Positions 1 through 10,210 of a stretch of 64,000 nt of DNA are shown piece after piece. The translations under genes were made by a program, and so were the position numbers. The DNA is from Cyclaneusma minus. Lineage: Eukaryota; Ascomycota; Leotiomycetes; Marthamycetales; Marthamycetaceae. The DNA lies in contig JAKZHN010000015.1 in the NCBI GenBank assembly GCA_037179335.1, positions 682,001 through 746,000 on the forward strand, written 5' to 3'. The notes beneath the pieces were generated by a model that did not search any database, had not been told where the DNA came from, and worked only from the letters and a program-made list of their open reading frames with translations. How positions within the stretch are numbered: position 1 is the stretch's first letter; every line of letters starts with the position of its first letter.

Positions 1-258
1 TTAAGTCTTCGCATGCTGCCGCTGTCTTCTTCTGTCATATACATCTGGTGCATCTTCTCTGTCTCCACATCCAGCCATCTCAAATACAGAGTGCCATCAT
101 CCTGCATCTGAGGTCCCTGAAGATTCCTGTCTCCCAGCCTCATTGATCTTTCTTGCTCTGCTATCTGCACTTCTGGTTCTGTGTGACATCCCTTGCTTCA
201 ATCTCGTGGCATTCCTCGTGGGATTTCCAAAGGGTCTAGACCATCAATCCGTTCCGAA
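1..258. other. 5' flank of the GH16 gene
   Basis: No coding region is supported here. The stretch is pyrimidine-rich (CT-runs), as is usual in fungal promoters and 5' UTRs, and presumably holds the promoter and leader of the gene starting at 259. Confidence 0.5.
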
Positions 259-2206
259 ATGCAGTTTGTAAGAGCTGCTCTGGTTGCCGCGGCACTACTC
301 TCGACACCGGCAGTTGCCCAGACTTCTACTGACTGCAATCCCCTTGATACGAGTAAGTCCCAAGCAATTTTCGATCCATGACCATTTACAATTGCTAACA
401 CTTTCTCACCAGCCTGCCCAGCGGACTCTGCCCTCGGAAAATCCATCTCGGTCGACTTCAGAAATGGCGCCGTCGATTCCTTCACGGCCAGCGGAAATCC
501 GACCTATGGCAGCGATGGTGTCTCTTTCACCATTTCCCAGTCCGGCGACGCCCCCACGCTCACGAGCATATTCTACATTATGTTTGGACGAGTCGACTTT
601 ACTATGAAGGCGGCCCCGGGTGCTGGAATTGTGAGCACGTTGGTTCTGGAATCCGATGACCTTGACGAGATCGACATGGAATGGCTCGGCGCAGATTCGA
701 CTGAAGTTCAGACCAACTATTTCGGAAAAGGCATGGTCACAGACTACAACCGAGGAGGATTCGAGCCGAATGCCAACAACCAGGACGAGTTCATCACCTA
801 CACGGTTCAGTGGACGGCGGATGAGGTCGTTTGGTCGGTCGCAGGCGAGGTAGTGCGAGTACTCACTCCTGCTACAGCTGACACCGATCAATACCCTCAG
901 ACCCCCATGCGAGTCAAATTCGGCGCATGGTCGGGTGGCGACTCTGGAAACTCAGCTGGCACCATCTCGTGGGCTCGTGGACCCACCAACTATGCGGACG
1001 GTCCTTTCACAATGGTGGTCCAAAGCATCGCCGTGACTGACTTCAGTACCGGCACCGAATACACCTACGGCAACGAATCCGGCCTATGGGAGTCCATCGA
1101 AGCCGAGGGTGGATCCGTCAACGGCAACATCGCCGCCGCATCGTCGGTTGACTCGGGCAGCGCTCCCGCAGTGACCAGCCTCTCCCCAAGTGTCCCTGCC
1201 GGAATTGACGAGACTGGATGGCCTTGGGTCGCCAGAACCACGTCGAGCTCTGCCACGCCGACTGTTACAGTTAACGGTGTGCCGTCTGGCTGGACCGTAG
1301 CCGGAGACGGCAAGATCGTCCCCATCAGTGCTGCAGTCGTGAGTCAGCCTCCTCTAGCAATGTGTCTTGTGTTCGCGGTTATTGTACAAATTGCTGCTTG
1401 GTCGCGCTTCCGTTCATGAGACAGGTATTGTGTTGTATGGGACCTCTCGTCCCCGCGCAATTACTTTGCTACTGCTTCTGCTCCCCCTGCTACTTGTTTC
1501 TCGTCCTGCTCCTGCTCCTGCTACTGCTCCTCCTCAAACTCCCCACGCCTACCCCCTGTATAATATTGCATCGTGCGTCGCACCCCTTGCTCCTTACCTC
1601 TCAGGTACGAAGATCTTTAGGGGCTGATGAGCAATTGACGACCAGGCTACACTCGCGAGTTCTACAACCTTCATAGCGACATACTCATCGGTGGTGCACG
1701 TCGGTACTCCTGTCCCGTCTTCAGCATCATCAAAGTCCTCAACCTCCTCAGAGTCTTTATCATCATCCTCAGCATCTTCATCGAACGAAGCCTTGGAGAC
1801 TCTCACAACATACGACCAACAAGGATTTAAAACCATCATGTTAGTGCCTGCAGGCTGGTCAACAATGGCCAAGCATTACGATAACCAGGGCTCACTGATC
1901 ATGCCAACGACTACTGCTCAACAGACGACACCGGCGACAATCACCAAGCCCGCGACTCTCGCCAAAGTGACTACCACTGCGACCTCGACTGTGTCTGAGA
2001 TCGAGGGTGCGGCTGACCTTTGTTCATGCCCGCTCTGGGTAGCTGGTGACCCGCCTTGTAGCTGTCCATCGACAACGACGACAGTGCAGCAATTGCGCAA
2101 GCAGGTTCAGGCTGCGGATGCTAGTTCTGGGGAGAAGCTGTTTGCGAGCTCGGCACTTTGTGTGGTTGTTACTGCCATGGTGGCTTGTTTGCAGGCGCTT
2201 TTCTGA
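259..2206 (+). CDS. GPI-anchored GH16 cell-wall glycosidase/transglycosylase (CRH-like)
   Basis: Proposed exons are 259-352, 413-1338 and 1646-2206, giving 526 aa. The N-terminus is a signal peptide (MQFVRAALVAAALLSTPAVAQ). Around residues 116-122 is DEIDMEW, the GH16 E-x-D-x-E active site (Glu117, Asp119, Glu121). It sits in a jelly-roll context matching the fungal Crh/Utr2 family, which cross-links chitin to beta-glucan in the wall. Intron 1 (60 bp) has GTAAGT, a TTGCTAACA branch and AG. Intron 2 (GTGAGT at 1339, CTGAT branch near 1624, AG at 1645) is inferred: it joins the catalytic domain to a Ser/Thr-rich tail in another frame. That tail ends in a short hydrophobic stretch typical of a GPI signal. 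Without this splice the protein would stop at 1419 and lose the anchor. The enzyme family is solid; the last exon is moderate. Confidence 0.82.
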
Positions 2207-3146
2207 ACATAGCACGCCAGACTGGTCAACAGAATATGGGCTGCATGCATTGCGGAGTATTGGCATTGGGCTTTAGACATTGGGCTTTAGACATTGGGCA
2301 ACCAGGATATGGGGCACAGGACACGGAAATTTGCATCTGGGAAGGTTTCGAAAGGAGCATCATCAAAAGTTGAGGAGGCGGGACTGGGAAGGGACTGCTG
2401 CAACGATTTGCTGATTTATGTCTTGCATGAGATTATGTGCAGATGATGCATACTTATAATAATTACTGTGCGAAGCCAATGGTTGAATGTCTCTTGACAC
2501 TACTCTTCGACTTTGAGTTTCTCTATACTCCTTTCAGGCTCAAGGTGAAGTTCGAGTTGTGTAGTTTTTGGCTCAAGAAGTAACTTGTGCGTACCAGGGA
2601 GGGACCTTGACATGATCTCAATGGAGTCGGAACTCGAAAATCGAAGTCGACGGTCTGGGACGCACGGCGTTTGCAAAATACTATCCTCCGGACTCGAGCT
2701 AATCATCAAGTCAAGGGTTCTTCCTTCTGTGCTGACATACCTATTTCAGGGAGCTTCCTCTTGTGTGACGTCGGGGATGGCTCCGGGCTTGGCATCAGGC
2801 TCGCAGCCGATAGGGGGGGAGTTCAAGCTCCGGGTCCAGTCTGACATCAGTCCACATCCATTTTCCAAAGCGTCATACTTCCAGATGATGGGAAACTGCA
2901 CATTTCCCCATGCAGGAATTATGGCCATCTTGCAACGTAATAGAGAAGCTCCATAGCTTTATTTCAATCAGCTTCCAGCCCCAACATCTCTGAACTTGAT
3001 CCAATTGCACAATTCTGAAGACTCACCAAAGCTCCCTGAGAAGCACTTGTGACGTTGACGGTTGTTCTCTTGCCCTTTCAAGTCCAAGATTCTCGTAACT
3101 GCCAGTTCCCCTCTCTCAGACCACTCTAAGTGCAAAAGAAAGTACG
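2207..3146. other. Intergenic region
   Basis: No gene is supported. Near 2268-2300 a 14-bp unit (ATTGGGCTTTAGAC) is repeated two and a half times. The open frames in 2500-2956 lack a domain, coding-like composition or splice support. Confidence 0.5.
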
Positions 3147-4432
3147 ATGTCACTGCTTCGATCGCGTGTTTGCTCGAAGGCCCTGACGTCACATCACGCT
3201 GTTGCTGGCCTACAAAAACATCTGATGCCACTCTCAACCCTCTCTGCTTTCAAACACAAACCAACTACTCACTCTTCTTCGACTTCTCAAACTCCAATCC
3301 AACGACTACAACAAGTTCAACGCCAGTTCTCTACTACAGCCATGGCTCAGACCAACAACCAGGACTTCGAGATCTCTGAGGTGTTCAATGTTAAGGATAA
3401 GGTGAGTTTGTGAACAGTGACTCAGGCATACATGTATCAGTTCAAGTTGAGGATAGCCTCACCCCCAAAGCTTGACAGAAGCTTGACCTCACCCTCCAAG
3501 TCTTCGATACATGGAAGCTTCATTGTCCTCACCCTCCGAACATTCGATACAGGCTTAACCTACACGCCTCGTACAAACATGAACCAAGCTAACCTCCCCT
3601 ACCTCAGGTTGCCCTCATCACCGGCGGCGGAACCGGCATCGGCCTCATGGCCACCCAAGCCTTGGCTGTGAACGGAGCAAAGGTCTACATCATCGGCCGC
3701 GAGCAAGAGAAGCTCGACAACGCCATCAAAGCCCACGGCCAAAACATCTCTGGCCAAATCATCGGCATCCAAGCCGACATCTCCAAGAAATCCGAAATCG
3801 CCCGCCTCGTCAAAGAGATCTCTGCCAAAGAATCGCACCTGGACGTCCTCATCAACAACGCCGGTATCGACGGCGCTACCCTGAAGACTGAAGTTGGTAG
3901 CGCCGAGGAAGCGAAAAAGAATCTGTTTGATGCCGAGGAAAGCACTTTCGAGGACTGGACTAACATCTACGAAACGAACGTCACACCGCTGTTCTTCACC
4001 ACCACCGCTTTCCTCCCGTTGTTAGCGAAGGCTACCGAGAAGCAGAAGAGCTACAGCGGTACCGTGATCAACATCAGTTCGATCTCCGGCATGGTGCAGC
4101 AAGCTCAGCACCACTTCAACTACAACGCCTCCAAGGCCGCCGCCATCCACCTCACGCGCATGCTGGCTCACGAACTCACTCAAGCCAACGGACTCAAGGT
4201 GCGCATCAACAGCATCGCACCGGGCGTTTTCCCGTCGGAGATGACTACGGGCGAGAGCGATGAGAACCAGAAGAGCGAGCTGGAGAAGAGCAAGTATGAG
4301 AAGGTGCCGGCGAGAAGGCCGGGCAATGATCGGGATATGGCGGGGGCGATTATTTTTGCGGTTACGAATCAGTATTTGAATGGCCAGACTATTGCGGTTG
4401 ATGGGGGGTACACGCTTATGGCTGGACAGTAG
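3147..4432 (+). CDS. Short-chain dehydrogenase/reductase with probable mitochondrial presequence
   Basis: Exons are 3147-3401 and 3608-4432, giving 359 aa; the 206-bp intron (GTGAGT..CAG) is phase 0. This is a classical SDR. The cofactor motif TGGGTGIG lies at residues 90-97, with NNAG in the middle, a Ser near 243, and the catalytic Tyr257 and Lys261 in YNASK. A C-terminal VDGGY closes the fold, and the PG motif follows the active site. It should reduce or oxidise a carbonyl/alcohol with NAD(P)(H); overall it resembles the 3-oxoacyl-ACP reductase/RhlG-like branch, but the substrate is unknown. The first 65 residues are rich in Arg, Ser and Thr, have no acidic residue, and end in RQFSTTA just before an internal Met (3342). 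This looks like a cleavable matrix-targeting signal. Starting at 3342 would give a 294-aa cytosolic form. Confidence 0.88.
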
Positions 4433-5640
4433 AGGGTTGGAACGCTGAGGGCCTTGCTAGGCTTCACACTGGGGTTGCATGATTAGGAAAAGTATGGCGT
4501 TTTTAGAGAGGCTTTTAGGGGGTAGGGTGATGAGTTTTTATGCATATGAGCGCTTGCCTCCGAATGGCATTCGCAACACGATGGTCTGACATGGCAAATT
4601 GCTACGTCGTGAGATGAATTCAAGAAAATATTCCTCAACTCTAGTCTTACTCAGAACTCTTTGGTTGTGTTATTTGCTGCCCTACACACCCAACGTGCAC
4701 TAGATCATGTCTCGATATCTCCGTAAAAAAACCCCCCAAACCCCCCAAACGCCCCCTTGTACTATGGAAAGCGAGAAGTCGGAAGAATCGAGCCCCGCAG
4801 GCTGCAGCTGCGAAATTCAGGGGGGAAACCAGGCAGGAAAGGGGATTCGAAATTTTGGCGCTGTCTGAGTACATGTACATTTTGGCAGCTGAAGACTTCA
4901 AGTTCATGCGCTAAGTAGTCTCCAGAATCGACGGAAACGGGCCAAGCTGTTAGATAGACCCAAAATCAATTTATCAGGCACAAACCAGAAGTCCCAGAAT
5001 CTTCCCAAGCGACTTTCAGCCTGCCCAATTGGCGGCTGGCGCCTTGGTATCTGAGAGTCAAGCGCTCGAAATAGTTGTAGTTGTTCAGTCTCAACCTCCT
5101 CACTACCTAGAAGTTCGAAACCCGCAGTTCAAGTGACATGGTTCAGTTTTAGAAATTTAGAAATTATAGGTAAACTGGGACTAGTTCGGTAAAAGTTTGC
5201 GCCTTGAATCAGTTGAACTGGGATGGCCAAAATTTTGGGGAAAACTGTCAGCTTTGCTCTTTGGGGGGGGGGGGGGGGAGAATAAATTGAATTTTGGGGA
5301 TGCGCAGTGGAGGGGCTTTGGGAAAGTTTTGTGGACTTTGGGGGTGTGAGGTAGGCGGGGTTTTGATACAGGTATGTGAAATTCAAAATTGAAAAATTTC
5401 TTGGGATTGATGGGTGGAGGATTGTAGGGGCGGGTTTTTGGACTGTGGGAGTGTGGGAATGTGGGAGGGTGTTTTGGAGGCTTGAAGAGCGAGTTTTGAT
5501 CGAATTGATTGCTGAAATTGAACGCTGTAATTATTCGTTGTGCATGATCCGGCTTTGGCCAGACATGAAAAAGTACGCCACGGCCCACAGGTCGTACTTG
5601 GAAGAGTAAAGTTGGTGGCTACTGCCATTCAACAATCCTA
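4433..5640. other. Intergenic region with a G16 tract
   Basis: No gene is supported. The minus-strand open frames in 5129-5628 are low-complexity translations of a G-rich tract and of repeated GTGGGAGTG-like sequence. An uninterrupted run of 16 G lies at about 5263-5278. Confidence 0.5.
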
Positions 5641-6028
5641 TCAAAGTAATGCTGATGATTGTTCTGGATTGGCGGGTTCTGACCAAGGAACTGACTGCAT
5701 GATCATTGCTAGGCCGATGACCATAAAAAGTATGCCTAGTAGCATCCCAAGTCTGGTAAACAGCTGAAAAATAATTCGCCGAGAATGGACAGGCCCTTTG
5801 TAACGTACTAAAAGGTATTGGCCGCCATAATCTCTTTCCGAATGATTGCAAATACTTGTATAAGGGACTTGAAAGCATCAATCATGGTTGCTTGTGACAG
5901 AAGAGCTTGGACTCTCTTGCCGACCTCGTTATGGTGCAGGGGGGCTGGCAAATTGACAAGCTTGAAGACGGAATTTGTGACCAGGGCGATGACAACGGCC
6001 CATGCTATCGCAAGCACAGTTGAGAATC
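5641..6028 (-). pseudogene. Tentative small membrane-protein gene or relic (two hydrophobic exons)
   Basis: On the minus strand, 6028-5856 encodes a membrane-like segment (FSTVLAIAWAVVIALVTNS) followed by a soluble stretch. At 5763-5641 a different frame encodes a second one (LGMLLGILFMVIGLAMIMQ) ending in a stop. A 92-bp intron (GTATTT at 5855, TTTTTCAG at 5764) joins them in phase. An acceptor (TATTAG) with a CTAAT branch precedes the first exon. I could not find a 5' exon that supplies a start in the required phase: the obvious donor at 6137 would create a stop. It may be a real two-helix protein with a missed first exon, or a decayed gene. I do not recognise the family. Confidence 0.3.
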
Positions 6029-6144
6029 CTAATAGTCGAATTAGCAATTAAAATTCAAGATCCAGCTAGAATTAAGTGTAAAGTTCCACAACCAAGGACC
6101 CCGGGATCAGTAACCGGAAAAGAAAAAGTGAACTCACAATCCAT

Positions 6145-6912
6145 ATTTTGCAGGCTTTAGGCTCTGCGTAGGTGAAGCTCGGTAGGGAGGGGCGCGTGTG
6201 ACGAACGCGGTAGAGTTGAGGGGAGTTGGTGTCAGGCAGACGACAGCCCCCCGCTATTGAAGCTGGAGAGACGTAGTGGCATCGGTGAGTCTGGCCCTTG
6301 GAACCAGAAGCTGCGCTCAGCTGTGCTATTTCAGTCGGTGTCCGAGGTATGAGATGAGTTGAAGATTGGGCAGACGACAAGTCCCCCATTGTTGACCTTG
6401 GTGTCGGCGACGTATGGAAGGTGGGAGGGTGAGTGTCGTTGAGGAAGAAAAGATTGGGAGATCACGATCCCCCAAACATTGAGACTGGGCTTAGGTTGGA
6501 AAGGTGGAGGGAGGAAGAGAAAAAACGGGAGGGGGAGATGAGGGATGCGGAGACGAATTTATTGCTTCGCAGCTGCACCAGCACGCCAATGGCGGGTTGA
6601 GCGACGCCTTCACTTGACTTTGGCAGCTTCACCTACACATGTTCGCCTATGTGAGCGAGAGACTTCGTTAACACTTAGCAGCAGCGTACCGACATGACCA
6701 TCATCCCGACCGCCAGTCACTACCTACGCTTCGGTATCGTTGAGGTATCCTGTGCTAGAGAGACATAAGATAGAAGGACCCACTTGATATAGAGCTAAGA
6801 AACTCGCAGTATCTGTCTTGTTAAACGCAAATTCCATGATTCTGACTTACACTCCCTTTATGGCTTGCCTTCCTAACACACCCATCGAGACACAATGCCG
6901 TCGCCTGCCCAG
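6145..6912. other. Intergenic region
   Basis: An open frame at 6072-6389 (-) has no recognisable domain and no consistent splice to the hydrophobic exon below it. Otherwise I see nothing. Confidence 0.4.
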
Positions 6913-8115
6913 TCAAGTGCCAATAACAACATCCATATTCTCCCCCATCAATCTAACCCAATCATCCACCACCCAATCCCACTTAGCCATGGAAAAACAA
7001 ATACACAAATATCTCAAATACCTCTCCACCCTCTGCATAGCCGCCTGTCTTCTACCCTGCCACTTCACTCCCTCAAAATACCCAATCCCCAGTTCATCCG
7101 CTCTCTTGCGCATTCTCCCAAGCAATTCAGACTTTTCCTTCTCATCTTCCTTTCCTTCCACACAATTCGATAAGAACGCTTGATTCTGATTCCACAACTG
7201 CGCTGGCACGATTGCAGCAAATTCCCAGTCGATGACGCCAGTGATTTTCATGGAATCGACGTCGTAGAGGAAATTTGCAAAATGCAGATCGCGGTGGAAG
7301 AGGTGGTAGGTTGTGTTGTTCAACTCCTCTTTGTGCTTTTCAAGCGCATCGAGGAAGGCTTCGATTTTGGGGAGATAGGACTGCATGCTTGAGAGCAATG
7401 GATGCACGGTGATCATATGCATGTATTTGCGAACTCGGGCGGTGATCATTTCGGTGTATGACTGGAACGGACCGACGGCGTTGAGGGACTCGAATGATTC
7501 GTTGCTAACCCAGTACTGCTCGATTTCGGTACATTGCCACATCGTCTCATCTACCATCGGCCCTGGCACGATTTCCACTTCGCCGGTTGTTGGGTTTGTT
7601 GTTTCTTGGAGACCGCTTATCTGTGGCCAGGAGGCGTGGGAAGATAGCTCGGAGATGATGGAGAGGAGCTGGTCCAGGACTTTATCGATATGCTCGGGTG
7701 AAAGGGACTTGTAAACAGTGTCGAAAGTTTGTCCTTCGATGAGGGTCATGATGATGTATTCGTGCCCGATAGGGTTTTGTGTAGTTGAATCGTGGTGAAG
7801 GGCTTTAGGAACTGGTATTGAAGTGTTTCGACGGACCCAGTTCAAAACGGCACATTCATTGCGAGTTTTGATGCCGTCAAAGTGCTTGCCCGAGACTCGA
7901 AGGACGATGGATGTTCGCGAGACGAAGGGGTTCTCTTCGAGATGGCCCCCAAATGGGCACATGGTAGGGTAGGAGAGACGGTAGACCCTATGGTAGTCTG
8001 CTGCTAGGGAGAGGGTGGTGATTTCGGCGGGGATTGGGAAACCGATCGAGGTCAAGAGACTGTGGATCGCATTTTCTGATATGGCTGGGGGTAGGTATGC
8101 TATGGGGAGGGGCAT
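6913..8115 (-). CDS. Aminoglycoside phosphotransferase (APH)-fold kinase
   Basis: A single exon of 400 aa starting at an ATG (8115). The kinase-like catalytic loop HRDLHFANF lies at residues 274-282 (Asp276 as base, Asn281 for metal), and the metal-binding IDWE at 295-298 replaces DFG. In the N-lobe, IVLRVSG carries the nucleotide-binding region and YIIMTLIEG is the hinge. This is the APH/choline-kinase superfamily, which is greatly expanded in filamentous fungi. Members phosphorylate small molecules, but most fungal ones have no known substrate, so no reaction is claimed. The length is usual for the family. The gene is transcribed away from PYM across a 1.45-kb gap. Confidence 0.85.
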   Translation of the reverse strand: MPLPIAYLPPAISENAIHSLLTSIGFPIPAEITTLSLAADYHRVYRLSYPTMCPFGGHLEENPFVSRTSIVLRVSGKHFDGIKTRNECAVLNWVRRNTSIPVPKALHHDSTTQNPIGHEYIIMTLIEGQTFDTVYKSLSPEHIDKVLDQLLSIISELSSHASWPQISGLQETTNPTTGEVEIVPGPMVDETMWQCTEIEQYWVSNESFESLNAVGPFQSYTEMITARVRKYMHMITVHPLLSSMQSYLPKIEAFLDALEKHKEELNNTTYHLFHRDLHFANFLYDVDSMKITGVIDWEFAAIVPAQLWNQNQAFLSNCVEGKEDEKEKSELLGRMRKRADELGIGYFEGVKWQGRRQAAMQRVERYLRYLCICFSMAKWDWVVDDWVRLMGENMDVVIGT

Positions 8116-9568
8116 TTTGCAAGCGTAGAGTTGGACTGGAAAGTCAAGAGTAGAAAGAAGAGACAGCAGGTATCAGATGAGATGATTTGCTTGCGGTCAC
8201 AGCTTGCAGGGATCCGAAAGATCCGCTGAATGCAAGAATAAGTGGATAAACTTCCTGAATAGCTTCAGACAGGGGTGATGAAGGTTGAAAACTGCCATTG
8301 AAGACGGAAAGGAATGCGAGAAGGGTCCCCGGGGCGTATTTATATTCTATACCAACTACTCCCTGCTGTCTGGTTCAAATAACAGGGTGAGTTAACTGAG
8401 AAGATAATGACGGCAAAATGTCCCCAACCGCAACGACATATCACAGAACCAACCTGCAGATGTTGACATGGCTAGGCCATAGCAGCGCACATTTCGAGCA
8501 CATAAGAAGGTCACCCATTAAAGAGTTCCATCGAGGCGGCTTCCCGCATCCGGATTCATCCTCGACCTCACCTCTTGTTCTCCGACTCAAGCTTCTGCGA
8601 GCCTCGGACTGGCGGTTCTTCAATTCGGATGCCATGTTAGGCGGTGACAGCAGCATCGAAAGGAGCTCCTCGGATACATAGCAGTACCCATTTCTTCAGG
8701 GAAAGCCAGGACTCAAAGTCGGATATGAGGCTATGAGCTTCGACAATCCCCTCGCAGCCTCGCCTCTCACCGCTTCCCCCCTGCGATTCCTGCACAGTTG
8801 CCCCTCGGATGCAGTTCATCTATGCCGTGCGGCCTGTATCTGCAGAGCCGCCCGTCTTGTCGGGACAGTCGTAACTTGAGGCGTCCAATGATGAAGTTTT
8901 GAGCAGATTGAGTCGCAGAAGCCCAAGCCACGTCGAAAGCTTGAAATCCAGCGGCCAGATGATGCCTCGGCAGTGTCCTCGGACCAGACCGGCAGACCCC
9001 TTCAAGCTTGATGTCTCGATATTTGGAGGTTCCGGGGTTGTGGGGTTTTTGTTGAAGTTCGAGAGCGATTGATGTGATGTCGAACGAAAGATACGAAAGC
9101 GAGCGGGGTGATTCTTTATTCGGGGGCGCTAGGCAAGCGCCCCCGCAGCTCTGCGCCCGCACCACCCCACCAGAAATCGGCCCTCGAACTTCGACTTCAA
9201 CCTCGAGTCGACATCGTGTTGAATTCCGCGCAACCGCAACCTAGGCGTGCAGCCTATTCCAGAAGCTCTCCCACAATCCTTGTGGAAGACTCCTTCATCA
9301 CAGCAAGCGAGAAAGACAAATTTCCATCCATTCCGGCGCCCAGAAAACCTCTCGAGTTCCCCAACCTCCACCTCAACCGGCCCAACATCTTCCAGAACCC
9401 TACGCAATCGAGTTCATAACTTGCGATCAATTTGACAGATCTTGCTTCCATCAACGGCGCCAGCTTCCTCGCAATCCTACAAACCTCTGACACGCCAAAA
9501 ACCCTCCAACTCCACAACTCAAGCGACCAAACCCAACTGCGCAATCCCTTCTTCATCCACTCGTCAAA
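8116..9568. other. Divergent intergenic region between APH-kinase and PYM
   Basis: I see no supported gene. Several short open frames on both strands overlap each other and lack domains. The 200 bp before 9569 are C-rich with CCTCCA/CATCAA runs, typical of a leader. Confidence 0.45.
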
Positions 9569-10210
9569 ATGCCATCCGTACCCTCCACCAACCCCTCCCC
9601 CTCGCCCTCCCGCGCCGGCATAATCGAATCTCCCACCGGCAGCCGACACATCCCCTCCTCCCTCCGCCCCGACGGTTCCCAACGGCGCGAGATCAAGATC
9701 CGTCCCGGCTACCGCCCACCCGAAGACGTCGAAGTGTACAAAAACCGCACCGCCGAGGGCTTCCGCACTCGCGGCAAAGGCGGAATCCCCGGTGCTGGTG
9801 GATTGAAAGACGATGATGGGGACAAAGAGGGAAGTGCGGCTAGTGAGAAGAATAAGAAACGGCGGGAAGCGAGGAAGAGGGCCAAGGAGAATGAGGGGGG
9901 GAAGGATGGTGTGAATGGTGCGAATGGCGCAGATGGAACAAATGGGGCAAAGGGGGAGGAGGGAAAGAAAGAAGACAAGAAAGAAGAGGAGGTTGATCCG
10001 GAAGTGGAAAAGGAGAAGAAGGCAAGGGCGCTGAAGAAAAAACTGAAGCAGGCGAAAGAGCTGAAGGAGAAGAAAGAGGGAGGTGCGAGTTTGTTGCCGG
10101 AGCAGTTTGCGAAGGTGATTAAGATCAACGAGTTGATACGGGAGTTGGATGCGTTGGGGTTTGATGCCGAGGGTGAGAAGAAGGAGGCGAAGAGTGAGAG
10201 TGGTGCGTAA
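9569..10210 (+). CDS. PYM, partner of Y14-Mago (exon junction complex disassembly factor)
   Basis: A single exon of 213 aa. Residues 17-58 match the Mago-binding domain of PYM/WIBG: GIIESPTGSRHIPSSLRPDG, then the basic RPGYRPPEDVEVY block. The middle is a charged Lys/Glu-rich region with a short NGANGADGTNGA repeat near residues 115-126. The C-terminal part (KALKKKLKQAKEL-like heptads, then LIRELDALGF) corresponds to the ribosome-binding coiled-coil end of the animal protein. Known members bind the Mago-Y14 heterodimer and ribosomes, and strip exon junction complexes from translated mRNA in the cytoplasm. The ATG is in good context (CAAAATG). Its presence implies a working EJC in this fungus. 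Confidence 0.85.
   Translation: MPSVPSTNPSPSPSRAGIIESPTGSRHIPSSLRPDGSQRREIKIRPGYRPPEDVEVYKNRTAEGFRTRGKGGIPGAGGLKDDDGDKEGSAASEKNKKRREARKRAKENEGGKDGVNGANGADGTNGAKGEEGKKEDKKEEEVDPEVEKEKKARALKKKLKQAKELKEKKEGGASLLPEQFAKVIKINELIRELDALGFDAEGEKKEAKSESGA

Noticed and set aside
5100..5125. A tRNA B-box-like GTTCGAAAC
   Set aside because: No A box or cloverleaf could be drawn from the preceding 80 bases.
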